Assembly (NCBI GenBank): GCA_016618085.1
Contig: JABLTG010000075.1
Span: 29,400-93,399 of the forward strand
Source of the DNA: Neovahlkampfia damariscottae
Lineage: Eukaryota; Heterolobosea; Selenaionea; Neovahlkampfiida; Neovahlkampfiidae
Reading direction: 5' to 3'
Length of the DNA stretch: 64,000 nucleotides
The translations under genes and the position numbers were made by a program. Shown here in pieces: positions 12,201 through 21,834 of the stretch. Position 1 is the stretch's first letter. Each line of letters begins with the position of its first letter. The notes below the pieces were generated by a model, which saw only the letters and a program-made list of their open reading frames with translations, was not told where the DNA came from and did not search any database.

Positions 12201-15200
12201 GTCAACAACAGAAAGTGATACAATGAATGAATCTCGTGAGGAATCAAATATATTGTCAACAAATGAAGTTGAGCAATTGTTGGATGAAATTACTGAACTC
12301 TCGCATCACATGGACGATGACGAGGAGGATGAAGAAGAAGATGAAGAAGTTGAAGAAGAAGTTGAAGAAAATGAAGAAGATATTCAAGAACAAGAAACAA
12401 ACAATGAAGAAAGAATTGAGCTTGTTGAAACTATTCAACCAAATGGTAATCTTACATCAGAAAATGTTTCCAATCAAACAACACAAGAACCATCAATTGA
12501 TCCTGCTTTTCTTTCAGCTTTACCAGATTCATTGAGACAAGAAGTATTGGCTCAACATATTTCTTCATTAGTATCATTAGCACCAAATGAAAGTGGTGAA
12601 TCAACTATTTCCCAAGAATTTCTTCAAGCGTTGCCAGATAATATCCAACAAGAAGTTTTGGAGCAAGAAAGAATTTTAATACAATCCAGAAGACAAAGTG
12701 AAACTCAATCAAATCAAACAACTGAAACAACAACTCAAAATAATGAAACTTCAAATACGTCTACAACATCAACAGATCAACCTCAAGAACAGGTTCAACA
12801 ACAACAACAAACTATTGTTCCACCAAATCAAGATATGGATGCAGCAAGTTTCATTGCAAGTTTAGATCCAGAATTAAGAGAAGAAATTCTTTTGACATCT
12901 GATGAATCTGTCTTACGAACTCTTCCTCCTGATATGGTCGCAGAAGCTTTAAATCTTCGTCAAAACTATTTTCCTACAAGAAGAAGACATCCACTTGCAC
13001 ACACAAGACAAGAAACATCAACCACTGAAAACTCAAAAAAAGTTCACTTGCCAGCAAACAAAAAAGGTACACAAATTTTGGATGAAAAAGAAATTGTCGA
13101 AATTATTCGTTTATTATATGTTTCTGCTTCACATTTAAAACAAATTCAAAAAATCATGACAAATAACTGTTATCATGAAGAAGTACGTCTACAAGTAGTT
13201 TCAAAGTTATTATCAATTCTACAATATTTGAATGTTCCTGAAGTTATTCCAAAAGAATTGGAAAGAATAATTTCAACAGAAATGTTTGGAACTCAATCAC
13301 AATCTTCAATTACTTTAGATGAAAAAAAAAAAGAAATTCCAAAAACAGTAACAAAAAGAGTCTTAGAACTTTTAAATTACCTTTGTGTGAACAATGCTCG
13401 AGTAATCGTCAATATTTTAAAATCAGAAGAAACTAAACTATCTTCTGATAAATTATTGAATTTATTATCATCTAAATACATCACTGAAAACAATGATCTT
13501 TTACAAGATTATTTACAACTTTTGAATGTATGTCTAAAATTTTTAGTTTCTTCTGTTGAACAATATTCAATAGAAGTATTAAATATTGAAAAAAAATTCA
13601 ATAATGCAACTGAAGAACTTGAGAAAATGACGGAGAAAAATCAAAAAGAAAAAGAAACAGAAATTACAACAAAATTAACAAATGTAAAAAATGAATTGAC
13701 AAAATATAAAGAAGGACACAAAAAAGTTGTTGAAAATATGAAATCATTTTCAACTGAATCAACCATTAAAACATTGGTCAATATTTTAGTTCAAGAATCA
13801 TGCACTGAAAAATCATCCAAATATTCAATTTCAATATTAACATCAATTGCTTCATTAAATGAAAGTAGAAAATTAATTATTGAAGAATTAAGTCAAGCAA
13901 CATTATTACAATCAAAAGAAGTTGTTTATGGATTTAAAAAAATTGATAAAATTGAGTCAGTTGCATTTGAACAAACAAAAAAAGAAATGAAATTAAGTCG
14001 TATTTTAGAAACTTATTCTACTGTTTTATCAACATTGTCAAATGAAGAAAAAGAAAAACAAAATATTCTAAAAGAAGACTCATTAGATTTTGTTTGGAAT
14101 GTTCTCCAAAATTATGTTGAATTAGGTGAAAAAGAAATGGATTCTTCAAATTCAAATTCAACATCTTCAGTTTTAACTGCAACTATTTTACCTTTACTTC
14201 AAAGTTATTTCTGTTTTCAATTAGGTTTTCAATCTAACACATCAACACAATCAACTCAAGATGAATCACAACTTCTTTCACCAAGATTTATGAATTCACA
14301 AACATTTGAGTTAAAGAAATTTGAAAAATTTTTAGAATCAAATAGAAAAATTATCAATGGTATTATTAGATCAAAAACTGAGTTATTGAATTCAACATTT
14401 TCAATTTTAACAAAATATCCAAAATTCTTAGATTTTGATAATAAAAGAGGATGGTTTAGAGAGAAATTAAGAATTGAAGAAGAAGAAAATTCATATGGAG
14501 ATGTCAGATTGACAGTCAGAAGAGAACATATTTTTGTTGATTCATTTGTCAACTTTAGAAAGAGAATACCTGAAGAATTAAAAGGAACATTATCTGTTAA
14601 ATTTCAAGGTGAAGAAGGAGTTGATGCTGGTGGTTTAACAAGAGAATGGTTTTTATTATTATCAAAAGCAATGTTTGATCAAAATTATGGTTTATTCATT
14701 CAATCACCTGATAAACCAACATTTCAACCAAATCCACTTTCTTATGTAAACAATGAACATCTTTCATATTTTCAATTTATTGGAAGAGTTATAGCAATGG
14801 CTATTTTTAATGAAAAACATATTGAATGTTATTTTACAAGACCATTTTATAGACATATTCTTGGTATTCCATGTACATATCATGATATTGAAAATGTTGA
14901 TCAAGAATTATATAGAAATTTAAAATGGATGTTGGAAAATGATGTTACCAATATTATATTTCAATCATTTACAGCAGAAACAATTGAATTTGGTGAAAAA
15001 AAAACGATTGAGTTAAAAGAAAATGGTTCAAATATATTTGTTACAAATGAAAATAAAGAAGAATATATAAATCTATTCACACAAATGAAAATGACAACAT
15101 CAATTAAACAACAATTAAAATCATTTTTAGAAGGTTTTTATGATATCATTCCAAAAAAATTAATTTCAATTTTTAATGAAAATGAATTGGAATTATTGAT

Positions 15201-15570
15201 TTCTGGTTTACCTGAAATTGATTTTGATGATTTAGAAAAAAATACTGAATATCATGGTTATGGAAAAAAAGATCAAATTATTATTTCTTTTTGGAAAGTT
15301 ATTAAATCATTTTCAAAAAATCAAAAAGCATTATTTGTTCAATTTTTTACTGGAACTTCAAAGGTACCAATTGGTGGTTTCAAAGATTTAGTTGGAATGT
15401 CAGGTCTTCAAAAATTCAATATTCACAAAGCTCATGATACAAATCGTTTACCTTCAGCTCATACATGTTTTAATCAATTAGATTTACCAGCTTATGAATC
15501 TGAAGAAATTTTAAGACAAAAATTACTTTTAGCAATTCATGAAGGAAGTGAAGGATTTGGTTTTGTTTAA
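6205..15570 (+). CDS. HUWE1: HUWE1-like HECT E3 ubiquitin ligase
   Basis: Exons 6205-6240, 6274-6774, 6806-7073 and 7106-15570 give 3,089 residues. The N-terminus follows the HUWE1/Tom1 DUF908-DUF913 armadillo region (pattern MKIKTTKKVKEL then QWQNVLNRFDEIL). Next come a UBA domain (about 1081-1121, LTDMGFS), a UIM (about 1143, ELALALKMS), two long acidic Glu/Asp runs (about 1733-1775 and 2003-2035), and three ubiquitin-binding UBM-type motifs with the DPAFLSALPDSLRQEVL pattern (about 2065-2220). The C-terminal ~350 residues are a HECT domain with the catalytic Cys at residue 3056 (SAHTCFNQLDLP, codon 15466-15468). HUWE1/Tom1 ligases ubiquitinate nuclear and ribosome-related substrates. I saw no WWE or BH3 region. 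Nearly all introns lie in the first 900 nt. Confidence 0.93.
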
Positions 15571-15600
15571 AATAAATTTTAAGTTTTATATAAATCATTT

Positions 15601-17409
15601 TTATTTTTTCTCAGACAACATATCTTCAAAATAAGGTGATAAAATGAACCTTGAAAATGAATCTTGCATTATTCCATTTTTCAATTCCAATACAATTTTT
15701 TCAAATAATGAATCATTAAAATTTTCTATTTCATATTCTTTTCTAATTTTATTTTTCACACTGTTTGAGATATTAATTTCCTTCAAAGAATTTTCTTCAA
15801 AAAATTCATCAATAATTATTTTGCATATTTCTTTTCTTTTAAATTCATTTGTCTCTTCAACATATTCATCAACAGATTCTAAAAATAAAGCATTTTCTAA
15901 TGAATACTCTGATGCTAAATATAATTTAAAAAATTGAAAATATCTTTGATTTGCATAAATATCTAAATAATTAAATTCCATTATTGATTTCTTTTTTTTT
16001 ATTTCTTTGATATCCTTCTTTCTTTTATTCATATGAAGAAATAAATTCGAAATTGATTGACTTTTTAATAATTTTTTACTTCCAGTATCTTTAGTGAATA
16101 AATTTGAAAATGATCTATTTTTTTTTATCGTTTTTTCTTCTTCAACTTCTTCTTCATCTTCATTATCTGATAAACATTGATCAATTGTTGGTGACTCTTC
16201 ACCTAATTTTCTAGCCGATGATAGATCACTCTTTGAATTATTCGTATCTCGATTTGAAGATGGTGATGTTTCATCCCCAAAATCTAATTCGTTTTCGAAT
16301 AAACCAGATATTTTTAAACTAGCAATTGAATATTTTCTTTTATTTTCTGTTTGCACAACGTTTACATTCTCAGAAAAATACTGATTGAATTTTAATTCAT
16401 CAGCAAAATTTGGTGAGTTCAATTCCTCCTCTGCTAATATATTTTCTTTGTTTTTGTTAATTTCTTCGTTTGGTGTTGGTGTCATATTTGGTGTTGGAGT
16501 TGAATAAGATGATGTATTGTTATAAGAAAAATCGTCATCTTCACCCAGCGGAGTCAAAATCACATTTGGAGATTTCATTTCTAAATTCTCTTTTCTTTGG
16601 TCTTCCATTTTCTTAATACGTCTTGAATTGAATCTACCAAAATCATTATTTAAACCACCTATAAAACCATCTTCTTCATTAAAATCATCAATTTTCTCTT
16701 CATCAATTTTTTGTTCATATTTTTCATTTTTGGCTCTTGAATCTGAAAAAGGTGTTTTGATATGAATTGAAGTTCTTGTATTTAAATTTCTTGATTTTTC
16801 TGTGTTATTAAATGGACTTTTAATATGAATTGAAGTTCTTCCTTGAATATTTCTTTTTTTAATTTTAGAAGTTCCATCTGGATCAATCACTAATCTCCAA
16901 AAATTAATACTTGAATTTGAATCTATAGGTGAAATATAGTAATTTACAATTTCAAAGTTTTGAATCATGAAAGTAGCATTTCTATTCAATACTCCAAAAA
17001 ATTCGAAAAATTCTTGTTGTTGATCATAAATGACTGAAAATTTATGTGGAAAAAAATTTTGATTAAAATTCATTTCATGAGTTATTAATATAGGTATCGT
17101 ATTCAGTTGCATTAAACTTTTGTAGGATTTTTCAAAATCATTCAAAATGTTCATTCTTTTTTTTTCAGTTTTTTTTTTTTTTTTTTACCCAGTTTTTGAT
17201 TGTATATCCTTGATGAACAAAAGTACAATATTTTTGTTTTCTTTATTGAGTTGTTTGATAGTTTCATCTTTTGTTGTTTTAACTTTTGAGATTTTTTGAA
17301 GGTTTATTAGGTCTACAGGTATTTCTGTTTCTGTAGCAGATTGTCTTTTACATTCTTGAAACTTTCTGGTGGATTTCGTATCATTTATTTCGTTAACCGT
17401 CTGCTGCAT
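15601..17409 (-). CDS. RGS-domain protein with thioredoxin-like N-terminus
   Basis: Exons 17409-17189 and 17155-15601 (33-nt intron) give 591 residues. About residues 465-590 form a regulator-of-G-protein-signalling domain (FKLYLASEYSLENALFLESV ... DSFSRFILSPYFEDML), which speeds GTP hydrolysis by G-alpha subunits. The N-terminal ~50-190 region has the beta-alpha layout of AhpC/TSA-2 thioredoxin-like domains (IVLLFIKDI ... IPILITHE ... FSVIYDQQQEFFEFFGVL), but the redox Cys positions are absent, so it would be a non-catalytic fold; this assignment is tentative. Between them is a low-complexity Ser/Asn/Glu linker that includes a duplicated RTSIHIKxPF motif, perhaps a phosphorylation or docking site. 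A sense-strand CCAATCA lies 27 nt upstream of the start. Confidence 0.78.
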
Positions 17410-17436
17410 TGAAAAAAACGATTTAAAACGATGATT

Positions 17437-17443
17437 TGATTGG
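17437..17443 (-). promoter_or_regulatory. CCAATCA promoter element of the RGS gene
   Basis: TGATTGG on the plus strand reads CCAATCA on the minus strand, 27 nt upstream of the minus-strand ATG at 17409. It matches the recurring element of this window. Confidence 0.5.
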
Positions 17444-17628
17444 TCAATACCACCGGAAAAATAAGTCGGTCAATCAAACAGCCTTCGAATTCAAGAACAA
17501 ATATTTAATGCCTCATTTTGGATGGCAATTAGATCCTTGAATTTATCGAGAAATTAGCAGACTAACACAATTGCAAAAAAAGTTGTAATATATAATTTGT
17601 GAACAAAGATGGTTTGAAGATTTTATTT

Positions 17629-19096
17629 TCAAGTTTCAATGATATCTTGAACATCTAAATACTCTTCTTTTTCATCATAACTATCATCATCAACTACATC
17701 ATCAATGGTAGCATTTTGATATTGTTGATATTCAGATATTAAATCAATCACATTTGATTCAACTTCAGAAAATTCTGTTTCATCCATTCCTTCATCTGTA
17801 TATGAATGTAAAAATGCTTTTTTTGATAACATGAGTGAAAATTGATTTGTAATTCTTTTAAACATATCTTGAATTGATGTTGTATTTCCAATAAAAGTTC
17901 CACTCATATTCATTCCTTTTGGAGCTACATCACAAACTAATTGAAAGAATAAACAATTATTTTGTAATACCTGAACTCTTGATGTTATGCGGAATCCAAT
18001 CAACAAAATTTGGTGAATTCTTTGATTGAATGTTCTTCATTTGTTCATCAATTAGTTTTGTTGGTATATTTCCTCTAAACATTGCAGAAGCAGCTAAATA
18101 TTTTCCTTTTTTTGGATCAACAGCAGCCATCATATTATCAGGTGAAAACATTTGTTGTGTCAATTCAGAAACTGTGAGATTTTCATAATCTTTTGTTGTA
18201 TTTGAAGTCAAAGGTGCTGATCCAACCAAGAAAAAGTGTAACCTTTGAAATGGCACAAGATTAACTGCTAATTTTCTTAAATCTTGGTTCAATTGACCTG
18301 GAAATCTTAAACATGAAGTAACACCTGACATAACTGATGTGACTAATTTATTTAAATCTGAAAATTTTGGACTTTGAATTCTCAAAGTATTTTGACAAAT
18401 TGAGTACAAAGCTTCATTGTCAATACAAAAAACTTCATTTGCATTTTCAATCAATTGATGAGTTGAAAGTACTGTATTGTAAGGCTCTACTACGGTATCT
18501 GAGACTTTGGGTGATGGAAAAACTGAAAATGTCATTAACATTCCTATTGAAGAATTTTAGTAATTTGTTGATTTACTATCTGGATATTCTTCTCTTAATT
18601 TTGATAAAATTAATGTACCAAGACCTGAACCTGTACCTCCTCCTAATGAATGTGATAATTGAAATCCTTGAAGACTTTCACAAAGTTCTGCTTCTTTTCT
18701 CAAACCATCCATGATATCATCAATGAGTTCAGATCCTTCTGTATAAAATCCTTTTGCCCAATTGTTACCAGCACCATCTGTGCTATTAATAAAACTTGAT
18801 GGTTTGTATAATTTTCCATATTTTTGACCACGAATTGAATCTAAAGTCCCTGGTTCTAGATCAACAAATACTGAACGAGGTACATATCTTCCTTTTTTGG
18901 TTTCAGTGAAATAGACATTAAGACCATCTTTTAAGACATCATTTTTTCCTTTGTAATTTCCAACTTGATCAATAGCATGTTCTTCTGAAATTACTTCCCA
19001 GAATTTAGATCCAATTTGATTTCCTGCTTGACCTAAGAATATGATTAATAGTTGATATTATTGATTACCTGCTTGAACGCATACTATTTCTCTCAT
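17629..19096 (-). CDS. divergent beta-tubulin
   Basis: Exons 19096-19069, 19032-18577, 18543-17971 and 17936-17629 (introns 36, 33 and 34 nt) give 454 residues. The protein starts [10 protein letters not shown], with intron 1 splitting the conserved [10 protein letters not shown] motif, and keeps the GTP-binding GGGTGSG loop, [38 protein letters not shown] and an acidic tail. It is therefore beta-tubulin of the alpha/beta dimer. Several normally invariant stretches are changed: an inserted, altered segment after residue 40 ([14 protein letters not shown] instead of the usual DSDLQLERINVYY type), and VGSAPLTS in place of MPGFAPLTS. Such divergence is known for mitosis-specific or non-flagellar tubulins in some amoebae, so a spindle-specialised paralogue is a reasonable inference. 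No CCAAT element sits close to this start. Confidence 0.93.
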
Positions 19097-19275
19097 GGTT
19101 TTGATTTTTTTGATTTGATACTAAATCTGTGGTCCTAATTACTTTTATCTATAACTTTAACCGAAATTCTTTCTAAATTGAGCAAAGGTTCATTTTTGAC
19201 CTGAGATTGTTATTTCTTAATTTGGATAATGAGAGGGATGTAAAATTATGAGAAATTCTTTTATAAATGAATATT

Positions 19276-20421
19276 TCATTTTAACAAATCATCAAGTGAT
19301 TGAATTTTTCTTTTTTTTGCTTCTCTTGATTCTGAATAATCATATTCTGATATTTGCATTTTTTCTTCTTTTTCTTCATTTGAAAGAGCTCTGAATAATT
19401 TTTTTTTGTCTTTTGGATTATTGGTTGATGATGGTTCATTATTTTCAATTTTAAAAGATGTCATAACAAAACTATCATCAAATGAAGAACTATTATCCAT
19501 TGAAAATTTGATTATACCTTCTTGATCTGTTTCTTTTTTAATCTCTTCTATTTTGATTTGTTCATTTTTTTCTTCTTTTTCTTCTTCTTCTTGTTTGACT
19601 TCTTCTTTTTCAACTTCGTACTCTTCACAATCTTCCCATTTTGCTAATCCTGTTGTTGTATCCATTCTTTTTAAATATTCCTTTTCTTGTATTTGTTTTT
19701 CAATTTCCAATCTTTTTTTTCTTTCTTCTTCTTCTTTTTCTCTTTTTCGTTCTAATTTTTTTAATTTTAGTTCTTCTTCTTGTTTTTTTAATTCATCTTG
19801 ATCATATTCAGCTGATTCTTCTGTAAAAAAAAAATCTGGATTATTGTAGTAATCATCATCGTATTCTTCTTGTTTAGCTTTTAATTTTGATAATTCAATT
19901 TGTTCTTGAATATCTTCTTCATCTACTTCTTCTTTTTCTTCATATTCTACCTCTTCTTCTTTATTTGTTTTTTCTTCTTCTCCTAAAGATGGTGTTTTCA
20001 TGTAACTTTCATCAAGACTTAGAATATTACCCATTGGAAGTGATGTCGCAACATTTGAAGCACCAGAATTTCCTTTTGAATAATATTGGTTAAATTGATC
20101 TTGTCTCATTTGAGCTTTTAATTGAGCTTCTTTTGACTGTTTTTTTTTGAATTTTTGGTTTTTTTGTGTCGTTTTTTTTTGTTGTGTTGTTTGAGTATTT
20201 TGTGTTGTTTGGTTTAGATTTTGAAATTGAGTGACAGATTGAATTTGTTTTTTTCTTTGTTCTGTTTCTTGTGTTTTTCTTTTTTCTCTAATTTTTCTTT
20301 CAATACTTGACTTGTGTTTCGTTGATGCTTCATGTTTCTTTTTTTCTTGAGCTGTATCACGAACATACATTTCACAATAATCACAATAATATTTACTTGG
20401 TCCTCTCCATGGTTCACTCAT
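19276..20421 (-). CDS. WBP4/FBP21-like U1-type zinc-finger splicing factor
   Basis: A single exon of 381 residues ending in TGA. The N-terminus (SKYYCDYCEMYVRD...HEASTKH) is a matrin/U1C-type C2H2 zinc finger placed as in WBP4 (FBP21), a spliceosomal B-complex protein. The rest is highly charged: long KR/E and Q/K helical stretches, a short aromatic segment around KRMDTTTGLAKWEDCEE that looks like half of a WW-type module, and a conserved-looking C-terminus (REAKKRKIQSLDDLLK). No full WW pair is visible. A role in pre-mRNA splicing is inferred from the finger. Such a factor matters in a genome where nearly every gene carries ~35-nt introns. A minus-strand CCAATCA (20465-20471) lies about 43 nt upstream. 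Confidence 0.7.
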   Translation of the reverse strand: MSEPWRGPSKYYCDYCEMYVRDTAQEKKKHEASTKHKSSIERKIREKRKTQETEQRKKQIQSVTQFQNLNQTTQNTQTTQQKKTTQKNQKFKKKQSKEAQLKAQMRQDQFNQYYSKGNSGASNVATSLPMGNILSLDESYMKTPSLGEEEKTNKEEEVEYEEKEEVDEEDIQEQIELSKLKAKQEEYDDDYYNNPDFFFTEESAEYDQDELKKQEEELKLKKLERKREKEEEERKKRLEIEKQIQEKEYLKRMDTTTGLAKWEDCEEYEVEKEEVKQEEEEKEEKNEQIKIEEIKKETDQEGIIKFSMDNSSSFDDSFVMTSFKIENNEPSSTNNPKDKKKLFRALSNEEKEEKMQISEYDYSESREAKKRKIQSLDDLLK

Positions 20422-20540
20422 TATTGCCAGTTGGAATTTGAGTTGATTGAAAAAAAAATCAAAATGATTGGAAGAAAAAAAATAAAAGAAATAATGTTAT
20501 TGTAGAAAGGATAATTTTATTTTCAATCAATTTTTTCTTT

Positions 20541-20747
20541 TTAACAGTCATGAATCGTAATAGCATGTCTCCACTCTTTTGGAAGACCAGAGTAGGTTCC
20601 ATCTTTTTGGTCATACTTTACATTGATAATAGACTTGAAATCTTTTGGTGTGGTGATGTTGACCTCTCCTTTAATGTCTGAAAAGTGTTTTTTCAACAAA
20701 GAGTTTGGATCTTGTGATTTTGAATTCTTCCTATTGAAAATCTTCAT
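20541..20747 (-). CDS. small CRIB (Cdc42/Rac-binding) protein
   Basis: 68 residues from the ATG at 20747. The frame is open further upstream but without another ATG. Residues 30-66 match a p21-binding CRIB domain: ITTPKDFKSIINVKYD followed by GTYSGLPKEW, the pattern that binds GTP-loaded Cdc42/Rac. The N-terminus is basic (MKIFNRKNSK), suited to membrane contact. The architecture (CRIB alone, under 90 residues) recalls the mammalian SPEC1/2 small Cdc42 effectors, though that may be convergence. It would act as a competitor or adaptor for Rho GTPase signalling; the window also encodes a RhoGEF. The protein ends in HDC. Confidence 0.7.
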   Translation of the reverse strand: MKIFNRKNSKSQDPNSLLKKHFSDIKGEVNITTPKDFKSIINVKYDQKDGTYSGLPKEWRHAITIHDC

Positions 20748-20980
20748 TCTGATGTTTGATTGTTGTTTCAATAATTTCCAGTGCAATAAATACTTTTATT
20801 TGGTCGAACATCTTTAAAGTTCGTTGGAAAGTTCTTATTGGATAGTAATGTCTATTAATATATGTCCAATTTGGGTAAAGCAGAATAATTTTATAATTTT
20901 GTAATTTTTATTGAAAAGTTTTTGAATTTTTTGATTTTTTTTTAATTTTGATATTTTTTAATTTTTAATTTGTTTTTTTT

Positions 20981-21481
20981 TTATTCTTCAAAAATGTATT
21001 CTGAAAATTCAATTTCTATTTCCGATTTATACATAAATTTCTCTGTAATTTGATTTTTAAATTCTTCTTCCATGCTTCCAAAAGGATAAAATTCGAAATT
21101 ATCATTGAAGCCATTTGGCGACAATTCAAGAGTTTCGACTTTTTTGTTGAGATTATCTTCATAAAGTTTAATTAAATAATCATTTGAGTTTAGAGGAGCA
21201 TTTGGTGGTGTTTTTAATGATGACCACTTTTTTCTTTCAGAATTAAAAATATCATTGCTCTTTGGTTTTTGAACTGTCACTGTTGAGCTGTAAGTTGCAT
21301 TCTTGAAGTTCTTTCCTTTCGTGATAACTTGAAAATGCTTTTTTTGTGGTTTTTTTTGGTTTTGGTCTGCCATTCTGTCTTGTTTTTTTCCATAACTAAT
21401 AGAACGTTTCTTTGTATCGTATCTGTTCCAAGAAAGTGACCTTTTTCTTCTTGGAAACGTATCTCTTGTTCTTCTTTCCAT
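20981..21481 (-). CDS. orphan basic-then-acidic protein
   Basis: 166 residues from ATG 21481 (MERRTRDTFPRRKRSLSW). The frame stays open to 21748, but the upstream part reads as leader sequence and lies beyond a CCAATTGG element at 21571. The first third is strongly basic and rich in Arg/Ser/Lys. The middle holds a proline/asparagine motif PPNAPLNSNDYL, and the end is acidic (FMYKSEIEIEFSEYIFEE). No domain is recognised with confidence. The basic-motif-acidic order loosely recalls RNA-binding HEXIM proteins, but without their coiled coil, so I do not assign it. A nuclear RNA-binding role is only a guess. The gene is divergent from the M16 protease gene. Confidence 0.5.
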   Translation of the reverse strand: MERRTRDTFPRRKRSLSWNRYDTKKRSISYGKKQDRMADQNQKKPQKKHFQVITKGKNFKNATYSSTVTVQKPKSNDIFNSERKKWSSLKTPPNAPLNSNDYLIKLYEDNLNKKVETLELSPNGFNDNFEFYPFGSMEEEFKNQITEKFMYKSEIEIEFSEYIFEE

Positions 21482-21834
21482 GCTTTTTTGACTAAATTTG
21501 TTTCTTTGATTTTTTGCTGAGTTGGTGTTTGTTGACTTCAAATAGTTTTTGATTTGTTGTTGAATTTTGACCAATTGGAATAATAAACCACAAGCCAATG
21601 AGAAATGTTTTCTAAAATCGAACACATGAAGAATTATTAAAACAAACCCAATCTGCATTTGCTTCACAGAAGAACAAAGGAAAGAAAAACAAGAAAAATT
21701 TTTTTTACAAACCCATTTGATCCATTGAAAGAGGAATAAATCAATCAAAAGTGCAATTGTGAAAAATTAAATAATTTTTTATCTTTTTATTTTTAGAATT
21801 TTCACCGCCAATCAAAAATCCAACAACTTACAAA
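21482..21834. other. 353-nt divergent intergenic region
   Basis: This gap separates the divergent starts at 21481 (minus) and 21835 (plus). It holds CCAATTGG at 21571-21578, which reads the same on both strands, and CCAATCA at 21808-21814, 20 nt upstream of the protease ATG. I see no RNA gene or reliable ORF in it. Confidence 0.5.

Noticed and set aside
9539-12535. Several ORFs of 60-137 codons opposite or out of frame with the HECT ligase acidic regions
   Set aside because: They are by-products of GAA/GAT-rich repeats; the long sense frame is conserved.
20981-21481. HEXIM-like identity for the basic/acidic orphan
   Set aside because: Only the order basic region, Pro-Asn motif, acidic tail is similar; the coiled coil is absent and the motif is short.
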